From assembly GCF_030272615.1 (NCBI RefSeq), contig NC_081415.1, forward strand, positions 604,521,644-604,585,643: 64,000 nt of DNA. Direction: 5' to 3'. A program made the position numbers and the translations under genes. The notes under the pieces were generated by a model. That model saw nothing but the letters and a program-made list of their open reading frames with translations, did not search any database and was not told where the DNA came from. The stretch comes from Cryptomeria japonica. Taxonomy: Eukaryota; Streptophyta; Pinopsida; Cupressales; Cupressaceae. Shown piece after piece: positions 36,488 through 47,951 of this stretch (positions within the stretch are counted from its first letter, which is position 1; the number at the start of each line of letters is the position of its first letter).

Positions 36488-37990
36488 TCATGTGACTCCT
36501 TGAGGCAGCAAAGAAGAAGGGATGCCAAACTTCTGAAAGTCAGCTTTAGGTATCCATGTGGCCTTTGAGATAGGCTTATCCTTCCATTTTATCAGATGCT
36601 CCATATAGATGTGATTCCTTGTCTTTTTGAGAATCCTGGAGTCTAGAACTTGTTTTGCTTGTTGAATAGAAAGAGAAGGGAGAGAAAGATCAGAAAGGGA
36701 TTGTGCAACATCTAAAACTCTTTGAATCTCCTTAGGTGGCTTTCCCTTGAAATAAATCAAACCTACAACATGAAAAATGGGAGACAAAGAAACATCAGTA
36801 GGCAAATCAACTTTGTAAGCATTAGACCCATACTTAGCCAAGATTTTGCAAGGGCCTATTCTCCTCATCTGAGGTTTTCTTGGAACTCCCTTTTGTAGTC
36901 TTTCCTTGTTCAAATGAACCATCACATAATCTTCTATGGAAAACTTAACATCTCTCTTTGTAGCAACCACTCTTTCCTTGACTTTTTGGGAGGTTTCTTG
37001 AAGATCCTTTCTCACTTGCTCATGAACCTCCTTCATGGATTGAGCCATGTCATCTATTGTTCCACTCTTAGGCTACAAGTTAGTGATATCCTTCAACTCC
37101 ATTATACCCCTTGGATGCATACCATAAACAACTTCAAAAGGGATTTTACCTATAGACCAGTTGGCACTATCATTGTAGGCATATTCTACTTGATGAATGA
37201 GCTAATCCCAACTCTGCCCATATTCCTTTGTCAAGCACCTAAGCATGTTTCCAAGAGACCTATTCACAACTTTGGTTTGGCCATCAGTTTGTGGATGATA
37301 AGTTGAATGAAAAGAGAGATTAGTACCCAATCTCTTCCACAATGTTTTCCAAAAATGACCAAGAAACTTAACATCCCTATCTGAAACAATGCTAGTAGGC
37401 AAACCATGTATTCTAATAACTTCTTTGAAAAATAAGTAAGCAATATGACTGGCATCATGTATTGTCTTACAAGGAATAAAATGAGCCAGTTTTCTAAATT
37501 TGTCAACTACTACAAAGATTCTATCAAATCCTACTTGAGTTCTAGGTAATCCTACCACAAAATCTATACTAATGCAATCTTAAGGCCTATGTGGAATGGG
37601 AAGAGGCTGATATAAACCAGCATTGGAGGAATTACCTTTTGCCTTCTGACATACCAAACACTGCTCAACATACCTCTAGATGTCTTTCTGCATCTTAGGC
37701 CAATAATAGAACCTTTGAACCAACTTTAAGGTCTTGTTGAGACCGAAATGTCCACTTAAGCACCCATTGTGCTTCTCCTTAATGAGGTTCTCTCTCATAG
37801 AACCTTTTGGAACACACAACTATCAACCCCTAAATAACAAACCATCCTACAAAGTGAAGTCAACATATGCACCATGGAAATGATTCTCAAAACCTTGACA
37901 AACTTTATAAGCTTCAGAAAAATCATCATCAGTAGGATACACATCTTTAAAACTATCAATACTAATGCTCTGTACTTGAATCTCATGAAT
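36488..37990 (-). pseudogene. Gypsy integrase with C-terminal chromodomain
   Basis: In minus order, an HHCC zinc domain ('EKHNGCLSGHFGLNKTLKL' ... 'CLVCQKAKG', 37770-37640) is followed by the catalytic core '[18 protein letters not shown]', '[15 protein letters not shown]' and '[16 protein letters not shown]'. The last motif normally has the catalytic Glu where Lys now stands. A GPY-like region ('GPCKILAKYGSNAYKVDLP') and a chromodomain ('HLIKWKDKPISKATWIP') complete it. Chromodomains steer integration to marked chromatin in this family. Frameshifts and stops lie between 37990 and 37560 and near 37060-37200. Confidence 0.92.
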
Positions 37991-38379
37991 AGTTAACAAA
38001 ATCCTACTCAAAGCATCTGCTACTTTATTCAACTGACCCTTCTTATGCTTAAGAATAAAAGTGTAAGCTTGATAGTACTCTACCCATTTAACATGCCTAT
38101 GATTTAGTTTATCCTGTGAGTTCAAGAAACTTAGTGCCTGATTATCTATGTATACAACAAACTCTTTAGGAAGAAGATCTAGTGTCTCCATTTCCTAAGT
38201 GCCTGTACTAATGCATATAATTCTAAATCATAGGAAGAGTACTTTTTCTTGGCATCATTCAACTTCTCCCTAAAGAATCCAACTAGTCTATTGTCCTGAC
38301 TGAAAACAACTCCTATTGTAATATTACTAGCATCACATTCAATAGTAAAAAGCTTATCAAAACTAGGTAAAATGAGCAC
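37991..38379 (-). pseudogene. Gypsy RNase H
   Basis: '[19 protein letters not shown]' starts the domain, followed by '[20 protein letters not shown]' and, after a frame change near 38180, 'EFVVYIDNQALSFLNSQ' and 'KVADALSR'. It degrades the RNA strand during reverse transcription. Confidence 0.9.
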
Positions 38380-38439
38380 TCATTGAGTAGCTACTTTAGT
38401 TTTCAATAATCTAAACCCCTTATTGGCTGCATCTATCTA

Positions 38440-39420
38440 CTAAAATTTTACCTTTACACCCCCTTTGATGGTGTCTAACATTGGAGCACAAATCTCACTG
38501 AATCCCCTGATGAATTTTCTGTAAAATTGTGCCAAACCATGGAAACTTTTGACATCATTGGCTGTCTTAGGAGTTGGCCAACTGGTTATTGATGCAACTT
38601 TAGATTGATCCATTTTCATATCGCCTCCTGATACAAAAAAACCAAGATAGACCAATTCTTGCTTCAAGAAATCACATTTTTCTAGATTAATGGTTAGATG
38701 TTCATCAAATAACTTTCTCAAAACAATAGCTAAATGCTTCAAATGCTCTTCCTTAGTTGTACTAAAGATAAGAATATCATCTAAATACACAACAACAAAC
38801 TTGCCAATGAAATCATGTAAAACTTCATTCACGAGTCTCATGAATATGCTGGGAGAATTAGAGAGTCCAAATGGCATGACAAGCCACTCATAGAGACCCT
38901 CATTTGTTTTGAAAGTTGTCTTCCATTCATCACCCTCTTTGATTCTTATCTGATGGTAACCACTCTTCAAGTCAATCTTACTGAAATATTGTGCACCCCC
39001 CAAAAGAATCCATTAAATCCTCTATCCTGTGTATGGGAAATCTGTATCTGATGGTGATCTTGTTTATGGCTCTAGAATCTATACAAAGTTTGCATGTTCC
39101 ACCCTTCTTAGGTGCCAACACTATAGGTACTGCACAAGGACTAATGCTTTTCCTAATCAGCCCTTGGTCTAAGAGTTCTTTTATTTGTCTTGCTGCCTCT
39201 TCATTTTGGGCAGGGATCATTTTATAGGCTGCCTTATTGGGTAATGAGGCTCCAGGTATGAAATCAATATGATGGCTAATGGCTCTAGGAGGTGGTAAGG
39301 CTGCAGGTGTACCATCACTGATTATTTCTTTGAAGTTATCAAGGATTTGCTGCACCTCATATGGTATCTCAACTTTCTTTTCTACCTTCTCTTCCTTGGG
39401 TTTCACTATGAGTGCAAATC
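38440..39420 (-). pseudogene. Gypsy reverse transcriptase
   Basis: Motifs in order: 'IKELLDQGLIRKSISPCAVP', 'CKLCIDSRAINKITI', '[15 protein letters not shown]', '[15 protein letters not shown]' and the active site '[11 protein letters not shown]'. A frameshift at about 38990 separates the fingers from the palm. '[20 protein letters not shown]' marks the connection to RNase H. Confidence 0.94.
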
Positions 39421-40230
39421 CCACTCCACCTTCTTTTAGTGTTTTAATGAATTCTTTATCATTCACTAACAAGATGTTAGGAACTTTGTTACTGGTATCT
39501 CCTTCTTCATTAAGGGATTGAATCTGATAGGTTACTCCATCTTTCTGAAATGAGTAGGATTTTCTTTCCCCATCATGTTGTGCTTTTCTGTCAAACTGCC
39601 ACAGTTTGCCCAACAGTAGGTGGCAAGCATCCATAGGAAGTATGTCACATAAGATCCTATCCATATATCCACCTATGTGGAAATCTACCTAGGATTTCTC
39701 ATTTACTAACACATGTTGTCCCTTGTTTAACCATGTTACTTTGTATGGTTCCTTGCGTTTTATCCTAGGTAGTTGCAATTTACTTCTTCCTCTGATATGA
39801 TGTTATTTGTGGATCCTGAATCTATGATCACCTTACACACCTTTCCCATGATTTTACACTTAATCCTGAACAATGCTCTTCTCTGTGAGACCTTTGTACT
39901 GTGTGGCTTCTTCATTAACACTCTCTTGATCATTAAACTCTCACCATCTTCTGAAGCTAGGTTCAATGCTGAAGTTCTGGTATTACCTCCATCTTCCTGA
40001 ACATAATTTACCCTCTTTTCACCACCATTGGATGAACTAGGCTTCTCTGCGCATCTATAGGTAGGGTGGCCCAGCTTTTGATAGTTATAGCACTTCATGG
40101 TTGAGAAGTAGGACCCTCTCCCTAGTCCATTAGATCTACCCCTACTCGGGTTGCTTGATCCCCTACCCCTATAGTTGGGTTTACTCTAAGAATCCCCACT
40201 TTTCTCTATAAGTTTAGACTCTCCCTGGGA
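39421..40230 (-). pseudogene. Gypsy gag C-terminus and aspartic protease
   Basis: A single knuckle 'CYNYQKLGHPTYRC' (40095) has Tyr in place of the second Cys. The protease active site is 'VIIDSGSTNNIIS' near 39800. 'DILPMDACHLLLGKLWQFDR' at about 39630 is the conserved protease C-terminal region of plant Gypsy elements. A stop near 39760 and a frame change before 39664 interrupt it. Confidence 0.88.
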
Positions 40231-41070
40231 TCATTGATCTATGCTCCTTCCCCCAAAACTACCTCTATGGCCTCTACCATCTCTTCCCCTACCTCTTCCT
40301 CTGTTATTTTGTTCTTTCTTTCTCCTACTTTTCTCTTCCACCTGAAGTGCTAGTTGATAACACTTGTGTACTATTTGTGGGCATAACAAGCTCATCTCTT
40401 CCTGGATATTCCATCTTAACCCATTCAAGTACCTTGCCACTTTTATGCTCTCATCCTCTACTTCTTTAGATCTCATGCACAATTTTTGAAACTCCTTAGT
40501 GTAGCTACTAACATCTAGGTCTTTTTGTCTCAAATTTTGTCTTTTCTTGTTAAGTTGTATTTCACAGTCTTCAGGAAGGTAGGTTTCTTTTATTTTGGCT
40601 ACCACTACTTTCCAAGTGGCTATTGGTTGCTTACCTTCTTTCACCCTTTCCTCTTAGATGAACTTCCACCAAGTTAAGGTTGCCCCTCTCAACCTTGATT
40701 TTTCTACCTTAACCTTTCGTGCTTCGGTTACTTCATCACATTCAAAATGGTTTTCTAGACCTTCAATCCACTCCATAAGAGTATCTAGATCCATCTTCCC
40801 ACTAGAAATAGCCACTCCCTCTAAGGTTTTACCACTCATATCTCTTAAGGCTTTCAAGAATGGTTCTTGCTCAATGACAGGGTCAGGCATGAGGACCTCA
40901 TTCTCTATTGCCATCATTTTACCCTGATCTCCAACCTTATCATGGAATTCTTTAGTTTTGACTTCTACTTCAGCAAGTTTCATTGCTAATTGATCTAATA
41001 TTTCTATAAGTGCCCTATTTTCCTCTACTTGGTCTTTGACCTTCTTGGCTAACAAAACATTAGTCACCAT
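40231..41070 (-). pseudogene. Gypsy gag
   Basis: Coiled-coil N-terminus ('ENRALIEILDQLAMKLAEVE'), then the retrotransposon gag helices 'WIEGLENHFECDEVTEARKV', 'GATLTWWK', 'YTKEFQKLCMRSKEVEDES' and 'ARYLNGLRWNIQEEMSLL', and a basic Arg/Gly tail ('RGRGRGRDGRGHRGSFGG'). One in-frame TAA at about 40650 splits it. It builds the virus-like particle. Confidence 0.9.
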
Positions 41071-41107
41071 GTTTTCCTAATGATCCTTTTCTCCCGAATC
41101 TTTCGTT

Positions 41108-41120
41108 GGCTCTCATACCA
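41108..41120 (-). other. Gypsy primer-binding site
   Basis: The minus strand reads TGGTATGAGAGCC, three bases from the 5' LTR end. It matches the initiator-Met tRNA site except for C to G at one position. Chromoviruses commonly use this tRNA. Confidence 0.85.
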
Positions 41121-41123
41121 CTA

Positions 41124-43276
41124 GGATAGGGAGATTGCTATGTAAGTGCTCAATAAGGATATTTAAGTCTAAAGGTTCAATTTGTTTCCCAAAGACTTAC
41201 TTGTGGTTGTTGTATATGTTTGCAAATCATTCTTGAGGTCTTCATGCTAGCAACTCATACATCACTTCCCTAGCAAACTCCCCTTTGACTGGGCTCATTC
41301 CCATACTCATCCCCTATTGGTTATGCCAAACCACTCCAATGCTTCCAACACACTCCTTTGTCCCTCTTTGGCATGATTCTAACTATTCTCTATTCTCACA
41401 AGAACCTCCAACTCGTTTAGGGGACTAGATGAAGGTTTTGTTCAAAAAGCTTGCTTTCATTCTCTTGTTTTGGCTTCCTAGTTTCACTTGCTCAAACCAA
41501 CTCCTTAGGTCTCAAAACCAAAAATGCTTCACAAGGGTGTCATGGAGGTTTCTCAAAGTTTATTCTCTATCTTGGATTGTCATCCAAAGATCTCTCCAAA
41601 CTACATGAGTTCAAGGTGATTGGGTTCTTAAAAAGTGTGTGTTATGCAGTCAAAAGGGCTACTAGCCCGTGGAGGCCTAATTGGCCTAGTTTTCCTCACC
41701 CTACCCAATGATGGGCCCCTCCACAACAAAAATTTATTTTGATGGTGTTTTAGAGGTATATGCTAATGGATTTTCATGGTTTAGGCCTCTGCTATTGAAA
41801 AATGAGGACTATCCACTATTTGTGGCACTTTTGTAGGGTTTGGTAGGGTTTAGAACCAATCACTTTGGAAAGTCATTGAAACTCTATTAACCAAGCTTCC
41901 AAACTAAAGTATACCTTCTGCCATACCATGTAGGGCCTTTCTTTACTACTGTCCTGTAGGTAGTAGTCCAAACACATGATGCACAAACTGAAAATCTAAA
42001 ACATGTAAGTGACTGCCACAAAAAAATTAGTCATAGCTTCCTCATTGTTTAAGTTGCATTCAAAGGTGTTAGAATTTCTTTTAAAACTCTCCCATGGCAT
42101 TAATGAACCTCCAAAAACTTATGAGGTTTTTATAGAAATATTGAGGCATGTTTACAAAGCCTAGTTAGGCTCTTGAAGTATCTTTTTGCACATATTGTCA
42201 CTAAAAAAATAGTGAATTCATGTCTTGCAATCAAACTAAGAATGTTTAATAAGAAGTACCCTTCTCTAACAAACCAATGTGACTCACAATACCATTGAAA
42301 ACATATTTAGAGCTTTGACTCACACATTTGTTCACTCCAATTATTCTTGCATGCAAATTTTGAGTTCTTGTTCATGATACTAGCTGGGTAATAAATACTT
42401 GTCTAGTTTTCACTCAAATCCATCCTCCAAGCATAGTTCTGACTCAAAAAGGAACATATACACAATTTACATGCATAAAATAACTTGACCCAATCTATTT
42501 TGTGGGATCCTAGACTTGGATTAGTCAAGTGGTGGCATTTTGAAACCTCAAACCCTTGACAGGGCAGTGAGCACATAGAATGAAAGATTTTTTAATTCTC
42601 CAACTTGCAAAAAGAAAACCAGTGCAATAATCACTTGAATAGAATTAGGAAACCAATATTTACACTTCCCAAAAGGTATAGTATAGACAATGAGTGCTAC
42701 AGTATGAACTATTACTCCAAGGAAGGAAAAAACAGTGATAAAAGCCAAAACTTCATGATTTCTTTTAGGATTCTCTTGTTTAAACAATTACCAACCTTTT
42801 TCAAGGAAAAGGGAGGTCTTTTTATAGTTTATAAAATTATTTATCAAGGCTAGTATGGATATGAGGCTTCCACAACTTCATTTTGCAAGAAAAATTAAAA
42901 AAATGACAATTTTGACAATTTTTACAAGCCCAAATGACAACATTTCTTGCTCCACAAGACATTTTTGACAACCTAACCTCATCAACTCATCTAAAAACCT
43001 TAGAAATGCTTAAAAAAAATTAGTAAATATGTTTCAATGCTTTGGAAAGCATTTGGAGACCTTTAAGGCAATTTTGCACATTTTTGCCAAAAATTGTCAA
43101 CTCAAAGTCTAGAAGGCAAAAGTTGACCTCTTGAGCCCAAAATGAGATCAAAACCACTAGACAAGACACATAACAACCTAAGACAACATTATAAACCTAA
43201 CATAAGACATTACAAACATGAAAATAATAAAATACTCAAAAAGGGGAACTTTACTCAACTAGGTGCTCCTACACCA
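41124..43276 (-). repeat. Gypsy 5' LTR
   Basis: 2,153 bp, partner of 34353-36465. About 40 bp near 42515-42550 are absent from the left copy. It ends ACACCA, next to CTAAA at 43277. Confidence 0.93.
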
Positions 43277-43322
43277 CTAAATTTCGGTTTGTGAAGGTAT
43301 TTCTCGAAATTCTCTTTTTATC

Positions 43323-46300
43323 ATGGCTTGTACATCGCACTCTAATTCTAGTGCACCTGTAGATTCAGCTGATTTTATTCAAAATAAGATGAAATAAAAT
43401 GCCCTATACTAGATACCTACCATAATTATAGTTGAGGAAGATATTTCAGGATATATTGATTGTAAATTGGAAGACCTAGGATCCCTAGTGATCCATTCCC
43501 AGCTAGGTTTGTTCTGCGGAGATGACAAGAGAATTAAACCTGAATATAGCATCCTAGAGAGGAAGAAACTACACAATGTGGTTTATTTTCTAGAAGAGTT
43601 CACTGAAGATCACATCTGCATCATCCTGAATAGAGTGCACGGTGATAAAATGTATCTTGAGCGGATGCATGACATTACACTGGAAGCAATTCATGTCGTC
43701 ACCAGTTTTTGTAACATTGGAGAGGTACCAGCTCTAAGGAAGGTCACCAAGACTAAAATGACTAAACTCATCGGTTCTCTAAGTGACCAACAAGCGATGA
43801 GTGTCAACACCATCAAAGATGATTTGGTTAAGTATGCTTGCATGGTGATTGGCTATCGGATGTCTTATGCCAGCAGAATGAACTCTGTCCCTGCTGCTGT
43901 AGTGAATGCTACCTATAGAATGTTTAAGGAAGATGCCTCATTTGATTTGTGTACCTATTTGTAGAAGCAATTGATACTAAATATAAAGTCCATTAAATAG
44001 GATAATTCTTTAAGGTTTAGGTTTGGACAACTTCTGGTCGGCCTATTCTTTTACTTTCAAGGCTATTTCCCTGGAGTAGGTGATCTTCAATGGTCTGCTG
44101 ACCAACTGGTCTCCAAGCAAATAAGGGAAAGTCTTCAAGTAGTGGGAACTGGATACCCTAAGGTTCTTAACAAATACTTTGATGAATTCAAGTGGAAAAT
44201 GAGTCAGAGGATGAGGATATCTGGAGATATTGTGAAGAAATATGAAGATGACATCTACTTCACCATAAAGGTAGATGAATGCATAATGGAAGTAGTGGAA
44301 CCAAGGAAGGAAGCAGTTGAACCTATTGGGTATGAAGTGATGTATGATATGTTGATAGGGTATACCTCTACCCTACTTTCCTCACCATTAGATGCGAAGA
44401 AAAAGTGAACTGGAACCTACTTAGAGAGGGTAACACCGGTTGAAGATCCTACATAGAAAAAGGGCAAGGCAATGCCATCAGTATCGGCATCGGTTACCTC
44501 ACCTAGTCCAAAAGTGACCAAGAGGTCACCTACCAAGAAGAAACCTGAGGTTGCCCCCGCTAAAGTATTCGAGAGGAAGCAAAAAAACAAAAATAGCTCA
44601 CTGGAGTCAGAGGAGGCTGAACCGGAAGTACAACCAAAGAGAACTAGGCAATCAAGCAAGAAGGCAAAATCTACCGGTACTACACCTCCAACTTTAGCAC
44701 CGGTAAATATAGATGTTTCCTCTTATAAACCAATGACACATTGTCAAAGGACTATTAAGAATATAAAGAGGAAAGTGCTTGATGATTTAAAAGAGTATTT
44801 TGACAATTTTAATGATAATGAGAAAGATCAAGTAGAAAAAGAGGTTATTAGATATTTGTGTGTTAATGACCGGTCGTTGTCTAAAATCATATCAGTTACA
44901 ACTAATTCTTTATACAATTCTTTAGATAACAAATGGTGCATTGCCATTGAAAAGGAACAGGAAATAAGGAAGAGAGTCTTTGCACAATACTTTCCCAATT
45001 CCTCTAATTCTAAGCTATTTGAGATAATGGATAAGAACAAAGGTCTCTTCTTCATGAGAAGAAGAAGACTCAGGCTACTAGAAGGCAGAGCTTTTGAAGT
45101 GGAGAAGGACACACATCTACATGCCAAAGTTGTTGTTTGGTTACACCAAGTGTCTGAGGCCAATCTTAAGGCTGAACAAGCACCTGATCTAAAATCAGGC
45201 AAACCAGATGAAGCATTTGACAATGAAGGGGAAAGAGTGACAGAGAAAAATGATCCCATTGATTTGGATGCATTAGATGTTGAGGATGTCACTCTGGACA
45301 TAGAGAAAGAGAAACAAGACAAGGAAAAAGATGAAAAAGAGAAGTAGGACAAAGAACAAATGGAGAAAGAGCAAGCGGAAAAAGAAAAGAAAGAGGAAGA
45401 CAAGAGGAAAGAGGAAAAGAAAAAGAAAGAGGAAGACAAGAGGAAAGAGGAAGAGAAAAAGAAGGAGGAGGAGAAGAGGAAACAAGAAGAAGAGAAGAGA
45501 AAAGAAGAGGAGAAGAGAAAAGAAGAGGAGAAGAGGAAAGAAGAGGAGAAAAAGGAGGAAGAAAACAAAAAGCAAGAAGAAGACAAGAAGAAGGAAGAAC
45601 TAAAGAAGAAACAGGAAGAGCAAAAGAAGAAAGAAGAGGAAAATAAAAGAGAAGTAGAGGAGAAGGATGCAGAGAAAACCAAACGAGCAGAGATTCCCAA
45701 GGCAACCAGTGGTCAAGCCAAACCGATTGACACAACCAGTCCAATTAACCTTCAATCAACTAATGAGTCTAAGCTACTGTGAGGCATCAAATTGGCACAA
45801 GAAAGACTGGAAGAGTTGTAGAGGAAGAAGGAAAGGGATGTCATACAAACTGTGGTTAACACCCTTACTAGTTTGATTTCCAATACTAACCTCCCCAGTA
45901 TCAATTCCTCTTTGTCCAAGCTGAAACTCCTTTGTACTATAGTAGAGGACCAAGTATAATGCTTGGAAGATGTTGTTGCAGCCACTGCCAAGAAGAACCA
46001 TGAAAAGGCACTCAATACTGCCTTAGTCAAGAAACTAAATGAACTCTAGTCACAACTTCTGAAGTAGCAGAAGGATATCAGTGGTGCTATGGATGAGGGA
46101 AAATTACTGTTGAGTAAAATGTGCCAACCCTATCTATTTTGTGATGATGTGCTTAAGTAGAAAGATAAAATCCAATCAGAGTTCTAGGAATACATCAACA
46201 CCTTCAAGATGCCATATTATTCATTTACTACATATGGGCAAATGGTCCATCATTATCAGCTATAGACTGCCAGAGTAGAATTAGAAATCTACAACTAGAT

Positions 46301-46553
46301 AAAAGATTTGCAGGAGCTTCAACTAGTCTTATTACCCAGACAACAAATTCATCAGAAATGTTTTCTCAATTTGGAAGCCATCACGGTAACTCAAGAGATG
46401 AGTACCATTGATGCTATGGAAGAACTGGTATTCCAGATGTAGATAGAAAGTGAGGTTGCTACCTCATTACTTGAGTCATGGTCATTGGCCATGAAAAATT
46501 TTATGCAGGATTTTAAATCTATGTTTGATAAGTTTTATTCCTTATTGTCATAA
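43323..46553 (+). pseudogene. NA-2 ORF2, 1,077-codon protein of unknown function
   Basis: I do not recognise this family. One frame runs from ATG 43323 to TAA 46551 without a frameshift but with about 18 in-frame stops, many of them TAG/TAA where CAG/CAA fits. N-terminal domain: 'ICIILNRVHGDKMYLERMHD', 'ITLEAIHVVTS' and 'KYACMVIGYRMSYASRMNSV'. Middle: a basic Pro/Ser/Lys linker 'SPSPKVTKRSPTKKKPEVAP', then a helical domain 'LKEYFDNFNDNEKDQVEKEV' that aligns with NA-1. C-terminal third: a Lys/Glu-rich coiled coil (45300-45700) and another helical tail. The retained frame suggests selection before decay. Its place after ORF1 is where pol would be. Confidence 0.75.
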
Positions 46554-46840
46554 ACATTTCCTCTATATTTATATATATAAGGCAACATGGGTTATTTTGT
46601 ATTACTTTGTCATTGTTGGCAAAGGGGGAGTAGTATTTAAAATTTTGGTGAATGTTATGTATACCTTCATGTTACCACTTTAAGGGAGTAGTATACATTG
46701 TAATATACATTGTAATTTCTGCAAAAGGGATAGTGTATATGCTTAGGGGGATTAATTTTGATTATGGCATATTTTTGTTGTAAAAACACTTAGATGTCAA
46801 AATTTTCCTAAGTGTTGCCATCAATGCCAAAGGGGGAGAT
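46554..46840 (+). other. NA-2 3' tail and polypurine tract
   Basis: Non-coding, with several GGGGGAGTA-like blocks. The final tract CCAAAGGGGGAGAT at 46827-46840 primes the 3' LTR at 46841. Confidence 0.85.
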
Positions 46841-47951
46841 TGTTGGCATTTTGATGTTGTGATTGTCGTTGATGGACACACAACTTTTGATGTATGAGTT
46901 ATGCTCAACAAGTAATTGTTCCAACCGGTATTATGTATTATATTCTTTAGACTATCGGTGTTTTGCAGAAGATGTTTACTAGTCACAAATTGACTGAAGA
47001 CCTCAAGTGGTATGGAGAACCCAAGCGGTATGAAGATCTCAAGTGATACGAAGGAACAAAGCAGTAGTTAACATTTTCCAGTCTTCATTTTTGACAACCG
47101 GTAATCGGTATATTGTATGAACCAGTATTACTTTGTGATGAGTTACCGACCGGTATTTCTATCATGAGTTATCATCCACTGACACTTTGGCAGTGATTTT
47201 GTGCCATGTTACCAAATGTGTCTAGATGCACTGAACCAAGAAACTTATAGTTTAATCATATTGGACCGACATGAAATTAGTTTCCTTTATAAGGACATCA
47301 TGTCTAGGGTTTTTATGTATGAGAGATGTATGAAAAGGTTATGTGTGATCTTTGTAGAGAAGAATAGGTCTATGTGAAGAGTTAGAGTGTGGAGATATTG
47401 AAGACTAAAGTAATGCTGAAATTCATTAACAATGAGCTATCAAGTATCTAATTAAGAAAACTGTGCTATTAGCTAGATCACTCACGTGTTGATTACTCAA
47501 ATCTTTGACAAGTCTGAAACCCTTAACTTGGTAGGCCCAAAAAAGCCTTTGTAAATCCTCTAACAAGGTGGTTCACAACTGTTGATCTGAAATCCTCTCA
47601 CAAGGTAGTCTTTAATAAGACTTATCTCCTATCAAAGATCTAGATTCCTAATAGGATCTGTTCTGGTGAAGAACATTGTATGACCTTAACTGCTCTAGTC
47701 TCTATTCTACAGATAGTTACTCGTGAGTTTCTTCTCACTGTGGTTTTTCCCATTTGGGTTTCCATGTCAAAATATCTTTTGTTATGGTGATTGTGGTTTT
47801 TTGGGTGAATGCTTTATTTGCTATTTGTTTTGCATTTATCTTAACCGATTTATTAGTGAATCTGTTATACTGGTTATCTACTTAAATGTTTAAGAGTTTG
47901 AGTTGAGTATTTTTTGGTATACTAATTCACCCCCCCTCTTAGTATTCATCA
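46841..47951 (+). repeat. NA-2 3' LTR
   Basis: 1,111 bp, partner of 31520-32631, ending AGTATTCATCA. It is followed by AATAG, identical to the five bases before 31520. Confidence 0.95.

Larger units (their letters stand above)
34353..43276 (-). mobile_element. Chromodomain Gypsy element (chromovirus type) inside NA-2
   Basis: Minus-strand Ty3/Gypsy with long LTRs (34353-36465 and 41124-43276), a perfect CTAAA target duplication, a Met-type primer site by the right LTR and a purine tract by the left LTR. The interior runs gag, protease, RT, RNase H, integrase and chromodomain, the Gypsy order. Frame changes and stops in every domain make it inactive. The chromodomain places it among chromoviruses; the exact clade cannot be called from sequence alone. 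Confidence 0.95.
31520..47951 (+). mobile_element. NA-2: non-autonomous LTR retrotransposon without pol, interrupted by a Gypsy
   Basis: LTRs at 31520-32631 and 46841-47951, with a perfect AATAG target duplication outside both (31515-31519, 47952-47956). There is a Met-type primer site after the left LTR and AAAGGGGGAGAT before the right one. The interior without the Gypsy insert is about 5.3 kb and encodes ORF1 (coiled coil plus knuckles) and ORF2 (unknown, 1,077 codons). No protease, integrase, RT or RNase H belongs to it. It interrupts the second gene of the DNA transposon in the codons '...HPI/LLDDE'. LTR divergence is roughly 7-8% by eye over the first 200 bp. Confidence 0.93.

Noticed and set aside
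44828-45744. Ser/Phe-rich frames opposite NA-2 ORF2
   Set aside because: They are antisense shadows of the Lys/Glu codon repeat; ORF2 homology to NA-1 is on the plus strand.
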